A model generated the notes under the pieces. It worked only from the letters and a program-made list of their open reading frames with translations, was not told where the DNA came from and ran no database searches. Of a stretch of 64,000 bases of DNA, positions 33,173 to 43,717 are shown piece by piece. The stretch is from Puccinia triticina (Eukaryota > Basidiomycota > Pucciniomycetes > Pucciniales > Pucciniaceae): NCBI RefSeq assembly GCF_026914185.1, contig NC_070565.1, positions 5,394,001 through 5,458,000 of the forward strand. Direction: 5' to 3'. Position 1 is the first letter of the stretch, and each line of letters starts with the position of its first letter. The position numbers and the translations under genes are program-made.

Positions 33173-33340
33173 ATCAGGAAACTAACCAGCCTGACCCCAC
33201 AGCATCGTCCTCCCACTTGATCCATAACACCAAGCCTGCCGCATTGTCTGACCATATCCTATTGCCCAAGCCTGTCACATTGTCCGACCAAGTCTTACAA
33301 CCTGATCATGTCCTACAATCCAAACTTGTCTCACCATCCA
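32563..33340 (+). pseudogene. Ty3-A gag, N-terminal part
   Basis: Starts MVDTRSGKDHSANPPPTKRG; a TRSG start is common in gag of such elements. An RG/SR-rich basic region follows (GRGSQGRSRGHHRG), then a long hydrophilic stretch. The frame is open to 33340, where a solo LTR with duplication ATCCA interrupts it. It resumes in frame at 34494. The region overlaps the spliced ORF 32252-33172 in a different frame, so at least one of the two proteins is overprinted. No capsid fold is recognisable here. The capsid-like part comes after the MULE insertion. Confidence 0.6.
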
Positions 33341-34488
33341 TGTCAGGCGCGGTGATGCCAAGAGTACGAGTACTCTTCTAGCTACACCGGTGACTGTGCA
33401 CGGTGCGATGGAGCGCGCAGCAAAAGCGCGGTGAAAGTGCGAAGTAGCTGCGGACAGTTACTTCTTATGAACCCAAAAAAGGGGGTTAAACGGAGGGGCC
33501 AGGGGCGCCTGGGGTGGTTTAGTGCCCTCCGCGGTTCTTACAGGGCCTGCGCACGAAATGCGCAGGGGTTTTTGTGGCCTGTGACTTCTGGGGCCCTGTG
33601 AAAGGGGGTAGTTGTACGCAGAAACGCGCCCAGGATGGGGTTTGGGATAAAATCCCGGTAGAAAAGGAAAAAAAACGCAGACTTACTCTCAGCGAGGGTC
33701 TGCGGTAAAAAAGACTACTGATTCAAGAAAACCGAGGTCGAGGCAAGGTCAGGCTAGCGCACAGGTCGATTAGACAAGGGCTAGACTGACAAGGCTTCGA
33801 GGTGGTTATAAATGTATCTGGGGGACCTTGAATCGCCCAAAGGCCCCCATTTATATATTCGAGCTACAACCGGTAGGGTTGTAGCTCTGTTTAGTTATTC
33901 TTCCTTTGTCTCTTCGGCCGGAGGAGTAGAGCGTGGACAGGAGCGTTCGAGAATTCTAGTATCCACATCGCTCCTGTCATTCATCTTTTGGAGATGACGG
34001 GTTCTCTCCCTCGATCCGAGGGAGGGTATTTGATTTTCTAGTCATTCTCGGACTGTTCATCTGCGGCCAAGGAGATTCAGTAGTTCATTTTACTGCTACA
34101 CTCCTCTGGCCGTTTCACATCGGTCCTTCTGTTGTTGTTTCTCCTAGTTCTATCGAACTGGAGAATTTCTCGCAACCCGTTCTCTTACCTTGAGAGCGGG
34201 TTTCAACCAATTCATAACTGGTTCTCCAGCCGTTTTCGGCTGGAGTTCTACTATTCACCCCTCAACTTGGTTTAAGGTTTGAGGGGATATGTATTGCATA
34301 GTTTCTGGTGCACTGCAATTAATATTCATTAATGAATACCCTTTCTATCCTTGTGCGCAGCGCTCTGCGCCGCTACTATTAGTGAAAGAATGTATTTTCT
34401 ATCTTATCTTTAGCGGCCCTTTGCGCCGCTACTACATATGCTAGAATTGTTAGCCGGGCTCTAACTTATTATAGTAGCCCGGCTGACA
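33341..34488 (+). mobile_element. Solo LTR, 1148 bp, in Ty3-A gag
   Basis: Begins TGTCAGGCGCGG and ends AGCCCGGCTGACA, with perfect target duplication ATCCA (33336-33340 and 34489-34493). The strand is not firmly set. It contains promoter-like T-rich and CT-rich tracts but no ORF of note. Excision restores the gag frame. Confidence 0.88.
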
Positions 34489-34493
34489 ATCCA

Positions 34494-35115
34494 AGCCTGC
34501 CCTCACAACTACCAAAGAACCTACTTTAAATCATGATCAACAAGCTAATACTGATGTTACTAGTCGTGATTCTCATAATATAGTCCAAGAAATCAAACAT
34601 ATTCCTAAACAGAAAACCAAGACAGTGAGACAAGAGGTCCAACGCTTGAATAAGCACGACCAAAATACTAAGACAATAAAAGAAGCACAAACTAACAAAA
34701 AAGATAAGACTGAGAAACTCGAAGAGTTTATTGACCCCAATGAGCCCCTAGCACGTGTAGAAGATTTTTTTAATCAAATTCTGATTAAAAATATCGAGCA
34801 CATTGATAGTAAAATCAACGCTATCCACCTTAATGTACATGATAGCGCTTTTAAAATTAAAAACTTAGCAGAAAATGCGGTAGAAAGCGCTAAAGATATG
34901 AAAAATATTGTACCAGAGGTTAAGAAAACCACAGGAATCATACAACAAATAAGCAATATTAAATTAGGACTTGTAGATTATAATAATAAATTACAAAAAG
35001 TCACTTCAGAAATTCAGACAAATGCTAAGGAAACTACAGTAATTGCCAAATTAAATGCAATACACACTGATATTAACAGATTGGATATTACCAGTAAACT
35101 GGACCAATTAAAAAT
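34494..35115 (+). pseudogene. Ty3-A gag, middle part (coiled-coil-like)
   Basis: Open segment, lysine/asparagine-rich, reading ARVEDFFNQILIKNIEHID, IKNLAENAVESAKDM, KTTGIIQQISNIKL and KLNAIHTDINRLDITSKLDQ. Regular hydrophobic spacing suggests a long alpha-helical or coiled-coil domain. The 9 bp ATTAAAAAT at 35107-35115 is the left copy of the MULE target duplication. Across it QLK continues as IDSEHESENRE and then MDKVDKLEQL at 40068 without frame loss. No catalytic role expected. Composition is markedly AT-richer than the N-terminal gag part. Confidence 0.75.
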
Positions 35116-38100
35116 GGGGCAGATGAATTTTACAAAGTATATTTTACGGGGTACAGGGCCCTGTAAAACAGGTGCTGTGCAAAACTATACATAAATAGGG
35201 GTTATGTGTAGTTTTACAAAGTGTGGGCCAAATTTGCCCCCTTGCAAAGACAGGCCCTGCAAAATGTGGGGTGTATTAAACCACCCTCAAGCGGCCAGAT
35301 ACACATTTGCACCGCCGTGTTTACGGCGCTGGCCGCTGTACCACTTAATTTTCCGGATTGGGATGGGCTGTGTTGATTTTTACTATTTTATAACCACTTT
35401 TGTGATTACAGGGCTTGTAATAGTACAGTGTCAGCTTGTATAATACGGAAATACAAGCATGTATTTGCCCAATTTACGTAGTACACACAATCTCACAGTT
35501 CATCACGTTTGGCATGACACCATGCCTCACCATGCGTATTGAGGAGACGTGAATACCTCTCAGGATGTTCGAACTTTGAACAACTTTGGCGTACTTGAGC
35601 GCATCTGCCAGAGCATCATTCCCCCCCACCCCAAACACCGTTTCTGCACAATCTGCATTGCTGTCTGCTCCTCCCTTTTTTTGAACAAACATCCCAATGT
35701 CTTCACCGTCGTTGAACCCCCCAGCACCCGACCCACCCGATATGACTGTGAAGTGGGAGTTGCCTGTTGACTTTGATTTGTTCCATACTTTCATTGACCA
35801 CGGATGCACCCTGGACCGTGAGGGCTATCCAATTTATCCTAATGGCGCAACCATTTTCGTCAAGGGGGCCGACCAGGTTGTGGTCAACTTTGGATCTGTA
35901 GGATTTACTAAAACCACGGGAGTTGAGAAGCGTGGTAAAGGAACTTGGAAAATTCAGCGGACATACTGTCTTGGTGTCCTGGCTTGCAATATCGATACCT
36001 GCCAGTGGGTTGGCTCCCCCCCAACAGCAAGGGGAGGTATTCAGGAATACCTTGAACGGCGAGTTTCAAAGAGCTTTGTTCATTTATTTCCACTCCAAAG
36101 ATGTTACTGACAATTCATAAAACCCTTTGAATCATTTCAGTGAGCCTAAATGTCCAGGAGCTGCTGGCCGATGTCCGGGCAAAGTTACTTGGGAAGCTTG
36201 CAATGGAACAGCTCTCCGATTTGATTTTCACATTCCATCCGGCTGGGCTCTGCTCCGACACCGAGGCTTACACGACCACCCCTGGCCCGAATCCAAAAAG
36301 CCGGACCCACTCGCCCGGGCTGATCTCAAAGCTGAGATTGTGAAGAACCCATCAGCCGGTGCTTTCAAATTAAAGGTAGGTCTCACCTGTTCATCCCCTT
36401 GTGACTTGCAAAATTGGTTAATCCCATTTCTTCCTTTCGACTTTTCAGATGGGTCAACCAAGTACGCTTGACGATCCAATCACAAGCGTAACAGAAATTC
36501 ACGGCTCATTTATCAACGCTGATCGTTTGAGATACTACCGCCGGCTTATGCTCCGAGAGCTGAACATTGTCCCTGACAAGTTAGGCGCGGGTGTTGGAGA
36601 TAAGTTCATGATGGACTTATTCCAATGGAATGCGTGCGTCTCTTTTTCTTGGATTTATTGGGTTCCATTAGCTGAAGTGTCTGTTTTGTTAGGCGCGGAC
36701 TACTTATAATCTCCTCAGGCTTTCAGACGGAGTGCGAACACTTCACTTTCCAGACCAAGTGGATGGCCGAGCGGCTATTGGCACGAGATGAAAACAACAA
36801 GGTGTACCAGGGTGGCCTCATCTCCGATGTCACATATCGGTTCTTCGAGAATGGCTATTTGCTCACAACATCAATGTTCTGTGAGCAAACAGCTAGGTGG
36901 ATACCAGCCCAGATTTCGTGGATTCGAGGACTCAGCGTCAACTACTACAAGCTTCACTTCTCAGCCCTCTTGAGGCAGTTTGTCCGGCCCGACATCACCC
37001 CGTCGGAGCGCGATCTAATGGTTCGACAAGTGGTCGATTTTTCTCTTGCACAAACCGAAGGGTTCAAGGCTGCGTACATGGACGTTTTTGCATGTACCGA
37101 CCCAATGAGAGCGGCGAAAATGATTAAGGGATGTCACCAGCATTTTCGGGCTCAGGTGACAAGGGTTAGGCGCAATCGCTCAATCCTCTCGGCAGATCAA
37201 GATGTAAGTTTTTGGTTTCTTGCTTGAGTCTTCCGTCCTCCAACCTGACCAGTTTTGCTTAGGCCGACTTTCAGAAAAAGTGTATGGCTCTACTGGATCC
37301 AATCGAGGAGGGTGGTCTTACCCATGAAGAAAAACTGGACGAGTTGCGCCGCCTTTTTCCCAAGACAAAGCGTTGGCTCGACTGGTGGACGATGTCAGAC
37401 ATCCAATCAATGCTTTTTCCTTCTCGTCGACCAATGTTGGATGATCATCCTGATGGCGAAGACGGACTCCCCGATACAACCAACGCCATCGAAAGCATGC
37501 ATTGTGTCTACTACATGATCAGGTGAGGGCGGGAACACCAGCTTTTTCTGCTTTTCGTGCTCAGAGCTAATCAAGATCTTTTTCTTTTTCGTCTGAAGTT
37601 CAGGCAAGAAATGTCTGATTGTCGGCATGGTGGAGCTTTTGGGGTTCATCAGTGTGCTGGAAGAGGAGTACAATGCAGTCATGTGCGGGGTATCGGTCGA
37701 GTATGGATCTCAGACCAAGATGCAGGTCAACATTTCACATTCAATGGGCTGGGCCAAGCCAAAGAAGCGGAAATTCATCAACGACGGCCGTCCACCTGAC
37801 ACCACAGCTGGTCTTCTTGATGGCCCCGAACCTTCGATCAAGAAAAAGAACGCCGGGCGTCCCAAGAACTCACTCAACGTTGACCGAAGTCCGTGGTCCA
37901 CTTACCAATCATACACCGCTTCAGTTGAGCCCCATCTGAAGAATCGATGCTGGATGTCTGCCGCTTTGGAATCTCTTTTTGCGCTGTACAACCCCCTATG
38001 GCTTCGGGACAGCAAAGGGAAAGGGGCAACCCTTTTTTACCATCTTGCCATGCATTTCGGCTCCCGAACCACTTTCAACTTAACCAAAATTGGAAGGATC

Positions 38101-40000
38101 CGAACAGTCTTGACCAACGCCCAGACCAAACTTTTCAACATGTGCAATGAGAGGCACCAAGCAAGGTTTCAGCCTGGTGCCTTTGCTTCGTGCGATTTTT
38201 TCATCGAGCTCCTCTTGGATCCGAAGCTTAATCCAACCAAGGCTCTCACAGGATTGTTCGAAGTTGTTGAGCATCGAGACTTCGCTTGCAGATCAGCTGA
38301 ACCATGCCTGGTCCCTCAAATTCGATCGTTAACACCCATCAAGATCGAATTGAAGAATTTCCTTGAGAACGGATTGAACCCATCTGATGTCTCGGGCCTG
38401 ATCCTCCTGTGGACAACCACCGGTCTTTCAAAAACTCCTGGGCTAGTCTGTCGATGCGATTCAATCAAGGCATCATCCGAGCAGAAGCCCAAGCCCAGAG
38501 GCCGACCCAAGAAGGTCAAAGACCTATCCCCCGCGATATCGGTAAAGTCCCAACGACCTGAAGATGTAAATTCAACTGCTGAGTACGTTAGGGAGACATC
38601 TCGGCTTGGATTCAAAGACGACCTTCCTCCGCAACATCTGTACTTCTTCATGGAAGTCACTCAGCCCAGCGATCCCATTGAACGAGAGCAATACATGGGC
38701 GCTATGGACTGGCCATACCAGATCACAATTTCTGGCGTGAAATTCACTCTTTTCTCTCGCGGATACTGGAACGGATGCCACTACTGGTGTAAGTTTGTAC
38801 GAAGTGGACGAGGCAGTACCCGAGGTGTCTGGTTGCACGATGATCGGCAGAACGATGGCAACGCTCGACTTGTGAATACTGACATGTCATCAATTGGAGG
38901 CCGCCACCCTTTCACGAGTTGGCTTTTCTACACCCGTGTATGGACATCCGAGGAGGAGGAGCATGTCAAATCTGCAATTGCTAAGATCTCCAACGCGAAC
39001 CCCAATGCCGAAGGTGACATCCCATTTGTTCACTTGGCTGGCATGATCAATCCAAATCAGCAAAACTCTCTTCACACCGCCATTCCCTCCTTGGATCCCC
39101 TTGAGGATAAGCCAATCAAGCCGTTGATCGTTCGCGAAGGGTATGTTGTTGATGAATTCGACATTTCGGACTCAAGCGATGTCGATGATGCTTCTGAAGA
39201 GGCTCAGGATCGAAAGGATAGCGCAGGCGAATCGGATTCCAGCGATGGCGAAGAAGATTTGTCGGACTCAAGTGCAGGCTCATCTCCTGAGTCTGATTCT
39301 GAGGAAGCGAAGGCAGTCAGAACTGCTTCAATCCCAAACATTAAGGTCCCAGTTTCCACGGCGGACATCTCAGCTCGCCCAAATCCAATCGAACCCCCAG
39401 CCAAACAACCAATCACATTGAAACTTAAGCTCTCGCAGGTCGTTCCCGAGGTTTCGTCAGAGGACCGAGTCGATGATCCAGCTCGAGTTGCAAAGGCAAC
39501 TAAGCCAGTCCCATCAAACACTGAAGGCCTTTCAGGCCGCAGAAGGAGCCAGAGGGTCGCAAAGAATTAAACTTCATGTTGATCTGTTTTGTTTCCGTTT
39601 ATACGGTTTTTTCCTTTTGGTTCCCTAAGTGTAAATAGGAAATGCACCTTGCAAAATTATGTTTCTCATTCTTTTGGATATAATTTTACAACGTGCATGT
39701 GACAAAGTGTGGTATGGAGCTTGTGAATTTGGGGCTGCAGAGGCACAAATTGAAATTTACAAGCCAGTCCTCTTACAAAGTGCAACCCCGTATAATGATG
39801 GCCCTGCAAATTTACATTTTGAGAACTGGGGGCTTAATTTTACCCAGTGTTTTTCACAAGGGGTGAGTTTGCAATGGGCTAGATTTGGCCCACAATTTGT
39901 AAATTTACACATAACCCCCGGCAAAGCACATTTTTACGCAGTACTGACTTTACAGGGCCTTGTACCCTGTAAAAGGCACTTTGTAAAATTCTATATCCCC
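35116..40000 (+). mobile_element. MULE (Mutator-like) DNA transposon, 4885 bp
   Basis: Imperfect terminal inverted repeats: the left end starts GGGGCAGATGAATTTTAC and the right end, inverted, starts GGGGATATAGAATTTTAC. Similarity continues for about 100-150 bp (ACAAAGTGTGGGCC-like blocks). The target duplication ATTAAAAAT is a perfect 9 bp (35107-35115 and 40001-40009), a Mutator hallmark. One transposase gene lies inside. Left (35116-35696) and right (39571-40000) flanks hold only the repeats and spacer. Confidence 0.9.
35697..39570 (+). CDS. MULE transposase with WRKY/GCM1-like finger and USP-like C-terminus
   Basis: Six exons; clear introns at 36376-36448, 36638-36726, 37204-37262 and 37523-37598. 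The first intron (near 36063-36137) fits poorly in phase, so a small lesion is possible. The N-terminal region has CLGVLACNIDTCQWVG, KCPGAAGRCPGKVTWEAC and LRHRGLHDHPWP, a cysteine/histidine pattern like WRKY-GCM1 fingers of MULE transposases. The transposase core follows, with ADRLRYYRRLMLREL, EHFTFQTKWMAERLL, VVDFSLAQTEGFKAAYMDVF, GCHQHFRAQVTRV and TTNAIESMHCVYYM (late Glu). The last exon contains NRCWMSAALESLF (Cys codon 37948-37950) and GCHYWCKFVR..GVWLHDDRQNDG (His codon 38779-38781), resembling the Cys and His boxes of ubiquitin-specific proteases. An acidic serine-rich tail and SGRRRSQRVAKN end it. Catalytic roles are inferred. Confidence 0.8.
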
Positions 40001-40009
40001 ATTAAAAAT

Positions 40010-42607
40010 AGATAGTGAGCATGAGTCAGAAAACCGTGAAACTCAAGATGAAAACATACTTGAGATAATGGACAAAGTTGATAAACTAGAACAACTCATT
40101 ATACATAACAGTGGCAGTATGGCAGATGAAATCATCAAAATTAACAATAAGTTTGATGAAATGCAGAGTAAACTTATGGCCAACATGGATAACATAGCAC
40201 AAAAAATTGGCAATAATATACAAGTGCAACCCCAAGTTCAGACACCATACAAACAAGGAATAAAAGATGTACCACCACATCAATCCAGCAATCCCTTCAG
40301 AAGAATGGCAGAGGAGGAAACACTCTTGAGAAAGGAGTACACAGTGCCACCAACACCATTTTTCAAGGAACAATCATATAATCCAAGTATCCAAACCATG
40401 AGGGATAACTCTAAAGATGTACCCAGAATTAAAGATTGGCCATCATTTAGAGGTGAAGGAGAATATGATCACCTGGACTTCATTAAGACAATTGATTTGT
40501 ACCAAGAAGATTTTGAGCTTAGTGATTCCTCAATTACTGGAAGACTCAACAGCCTCTTCAAAGGTTGCGCCAAGCGCTGGTTCACAGACTTACGCTCAAC
40601 CCATGGCAAACAATCTTGGGAATGGTGGAAAGACCAAATCAATAGTAAATGGGGAAGCCCAGCATGGCGCTTCAAAATTGAGAATAAATTTGATGAGAGC
40701 ACCTTTGATATTGAAAAGGACAATCCACTTAAATGGGTCATATCTCAGAAGGATAGATTGAAAGCCATTTGGCCCAATTTAACAGACAATGAAGTCCACC
40801 TGAGAATCCTCAAAAAATGTGGAGGAGATCTAGAGCACGCCATTAAAAGTAGACTACCCTACAATGCAAGTACTGAAGATATTGTTAACACTTTAGAAGA
40901 CATAACTACATGTACACGCATTGGCAGAAGATATAAGCCTAAATATCAAGGAGATAAAACTGAGAAAACAGAAGAGAAGAAACCATCTACTTCAAAAGAC
41001 CAGAGTTATCAGAAGGATAAGAAGTGCTACAACTGTGGTAAAATGGGCCACACTTCACCAAACTGCCCTCAACCAAAGAAAAACATTAACAATGTTGAAA
41101 TAGAGGTAGAAGAAACAGCTGAAGAGAAGACTCAATCAGACTCAGAAGATACACATGATGATGGGTCATCAGTCTCATCAGGGTCTTGTAATATGATCAA
41201 CATAGACATAGAAATGGCTGAGGCTGAAACAGAGCACAATTTACCACAAGCATGGCATCCTGGACAACCTATAGGAAATATCCAAGAAGCCAGACTGATG
41301 AAAACTAAACCTACAAGAGGGAAAGGCTACACAGCTGGTAAAACCAACATTACACATATACTGTTTAATGGTAGAGAAGCAGAAATGCTACTTGACAGTG
41401 GTGCATATTGCTCAGTAGTACCTGAGACATACTTGAGAAAATTATGCCCAGACTACAAGGATATTCTTCTACCACTAGGAAAAGTAAGAATAAACAGTGC
41501 CAGTAGTACCATGAAACCAATAGGAGTATTTGAATGCCCCATAATAATCCCTCACCCAACAGGATCAGTCAGAATGACAGTGGAATTCATTGTAATAGAG
41601 GATGCAGTGAGCAAACACTTCATACTAGGAAATGATTACTTAAATATCTATGGCTTTGACATAACCAATAGCAGAGAAAGATACTTCACTATTGGGAATG
41701 ACAATAAAAAGAAGAAATTCCTATTTGAATCCAAAGAGCCTTTACCTGTGAAACAAGTAGAAATACAGGATGAAGAAAAAGGAAGATTTGGAAGAGAACA
41801 ACTAGCAGAAGCTAATTTTAATGATAAACTGAGCGTAGATCAACTACTACAGTTACGCAACATGCTGTATAGGAACAAGACTGCATTTGCATCAGACAAG
41901 GAGCCACTAGGGGCAGTCATAGGCCACGAAGTGGACATTACATTAAACATAGAGCGCCCCTACCCACCTTTGCTAAGGAGACCAGCCTACCCAGCAAGCC
42001 CCAGAGCAAGAGAAGAGCTTGCAAAACACTTGGATGAGCTGGTAAGGCTTAATGTCCTTAAAAAAGTAGGGCATAATGAAGAAGTGGAAATAACCACACC
42101 AGTAATTATAACCTACCACAATGGTAAATCACGCATGGTAGGAGATTTTCGTGCACTGAACACCTACACAGTCCCAGACAGATATCCTATACCAAGGATA
42201 CAGGAGACTCTGACTAACCTAGCTAAAGCAAAATACATTACAAGTATGGATGCTTTGAAAGGATTTCATCAGAATGTAGTAACAGAACGTGCAAGAAAAT
42301 ACCTGAGAATCATAACACATAAAGGAGTTTATGAGTACCTTAGAATGCCTTTTGGAATTAAAAATGCCCCATCACATTTCCAAAGAATGATGAATACCAT
42401 CTTCTGTGAAGAACTTGGACTGGGATGGCTAATTATATACATAGATGACATAATTATATGCTCTGAGACTTGGGGAGACCACATGAGCAGAATAGAACTG
42501 GTTCTTACAAAGATAATTAATGTCAATATGAAAATCTCCCTGAAGAAATGTGCATTTGGATTTGCAGAAATTAAAGCACTAGGACACGTAGTTTCAGGAC
42601 TAGCATT
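40010..42607 (+). pseudogene. Ty3-A gag C-terminus, protease and reverse transcriptase
   Basis: The capsid region includes FRGEGEYDHLDFIKTIDLY, KGCAKRWFTDLR and WEWWKDQINSKWGSP. The zinc knuckle is CYNCGKMGHTSPNCPQ. The aspartic protease is MLLDSGAYCSVVP with FILGNDYL. The reverse transcriptase has PAYPASPRAREEL, MVGDFRALNTYTVPDRYPIP, SMDALKGFHQNV, MPFGIKNAPSHFQRMM and the catalytic IIYIDDIIIC, then FGFAEIKALGHVVSG. The frame is intact. It stops only because an element with CACCAGG ends entered at ATT (42605-42607). Excision gives GLA|LCIDQNK in frame. The overall order gag-PR-RT-RH-IN-chromodomain is that of a Ty3 chromovirus. Gag and pol appear to be one frame. Confidence 0.92.
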
Positions 42608-43714
42608 CACCAGGAAAAAAAAATAGTCACTTGATGGCAAGTGACATGATGCAGCTTTGGTTTCTGCTCCAGAGCTACTCCAGCGCTGCTCCAAGTCTGC
42701 TCCACCAGCACTTGTAGAGCTTGCAGGACTGCACCAGAGCACTCAATGTGGCACAGTCAGCTGATCCTAATTTTTTCCCAGGAACAGCTGAGCAGTAGGC
42801 ATTGACTGAGCCTGGGCCAAAGCTGAGCATTGGCTGAGCCTGGGCCAAAGCTGAGCATTGGCTGAGCCTGGGCCACAGCTGAGCATTGGATATTCCAAGC
42901 CTGAAACAAATCCAAGTGTCAGCTGGACCAAGAATATTCCAAATCTGAGCATCAGCTTAGCCAATGCTGGTACAAAGTTGAGCATTGGCTGAGCCAAGGC
43001 TGTTCTAAAGCTGATTATCAGATTTTTTGAGACTATTCAAAAGATTAATATCACCTGAGCCAAGGCTGTTCCACAGCTGAGCATCAGCTGAGCCAAGGCT
43101 GTTCCACAGCTGAGCATCAGCTGAGCCAAGGCTGGTCCACAGCTGAGCATCAGCTGAGCATCAGCTGAGCCAAGGCTGGTCCACAGCTGAGCATTGTCTT
43201 AGCCAAGGTTGGTTCACAGCTGAGCATCAGCTGAGCCAAGGCTGGTCCACTGATGGACATAAGCTTTTACAGGAGTGGTCAGACTCAGAATCTGAGCATT
43301 GGCTGGACCGAGATTTATCCAAAGCTGAAAATCAGCTGAGCCAATACTGGTCCAAAGCTGAGCATTGGCTGGGCAAATGATAATCCTAATCTGAGTCTAA
43401 GCTGAGCCATGACTGGAATAAAGCTGAAAATAAGCTGGGCCAGGACTGGTTCTGATCTGGGCAACAAAGCTGAGCATGAGCTGGGCACCAAAGCTGAGCA
43501 TAAGCTGGGAGCTAAAGCTGAGTATAAGCTGACCAGAAATGGGGATCAGTGGTGCCCAGAAAAAACTGAGGATCTCCTGTGGAAATTCTTAAACTGGTTA
43601 GATGGTGGGTAGATGGTGGGTAGATGATGGGTAGATGGTGGGTAGATGGTGGGTAGCCCGCTGGAGCTGGCATGATGTCACTTGTCATCAAGTGACTATT
43701 TTTTTTTCCTGGTG
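42608..43714. mobile_element. CACCAGG-ended element with tandem repeat core, 3 bp TSD
   Basis: 1107 bp, inverted ends CACCAGGAAAAAAAAATAG then TCACTTGATG, with target duplication ATT (42605-42607 and 43715-43717). A 3 bp duplication and CAC start resemble CACTA-type elements, but CACCA rather than CACTA makes this uncertain. No transposase. Confidence 0.8.
42785..43530. repeat. Minisatellite inside the CACCAGG element
   Basis: Tandem, diverged units of about 33 bp built on AGCTGAGCATCAGCTGAG and CCAAGGCTGTTCCAC. At 43604-43657 five or so copies of TAGATGGTGGG follow. No coding meaning. Confidence 0.8.
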
Positions 43715-43717
43715 ATT

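Noticed and set aside
35116..40000. The similar sequences at about 35130-35300 and 39850-40000 could be LTRs of the Ty3 element
   Set aside because: They are inverted, not direct, and are bounded by a 9 bp duplication, so they are the terminal inverted repeats of the MULE.
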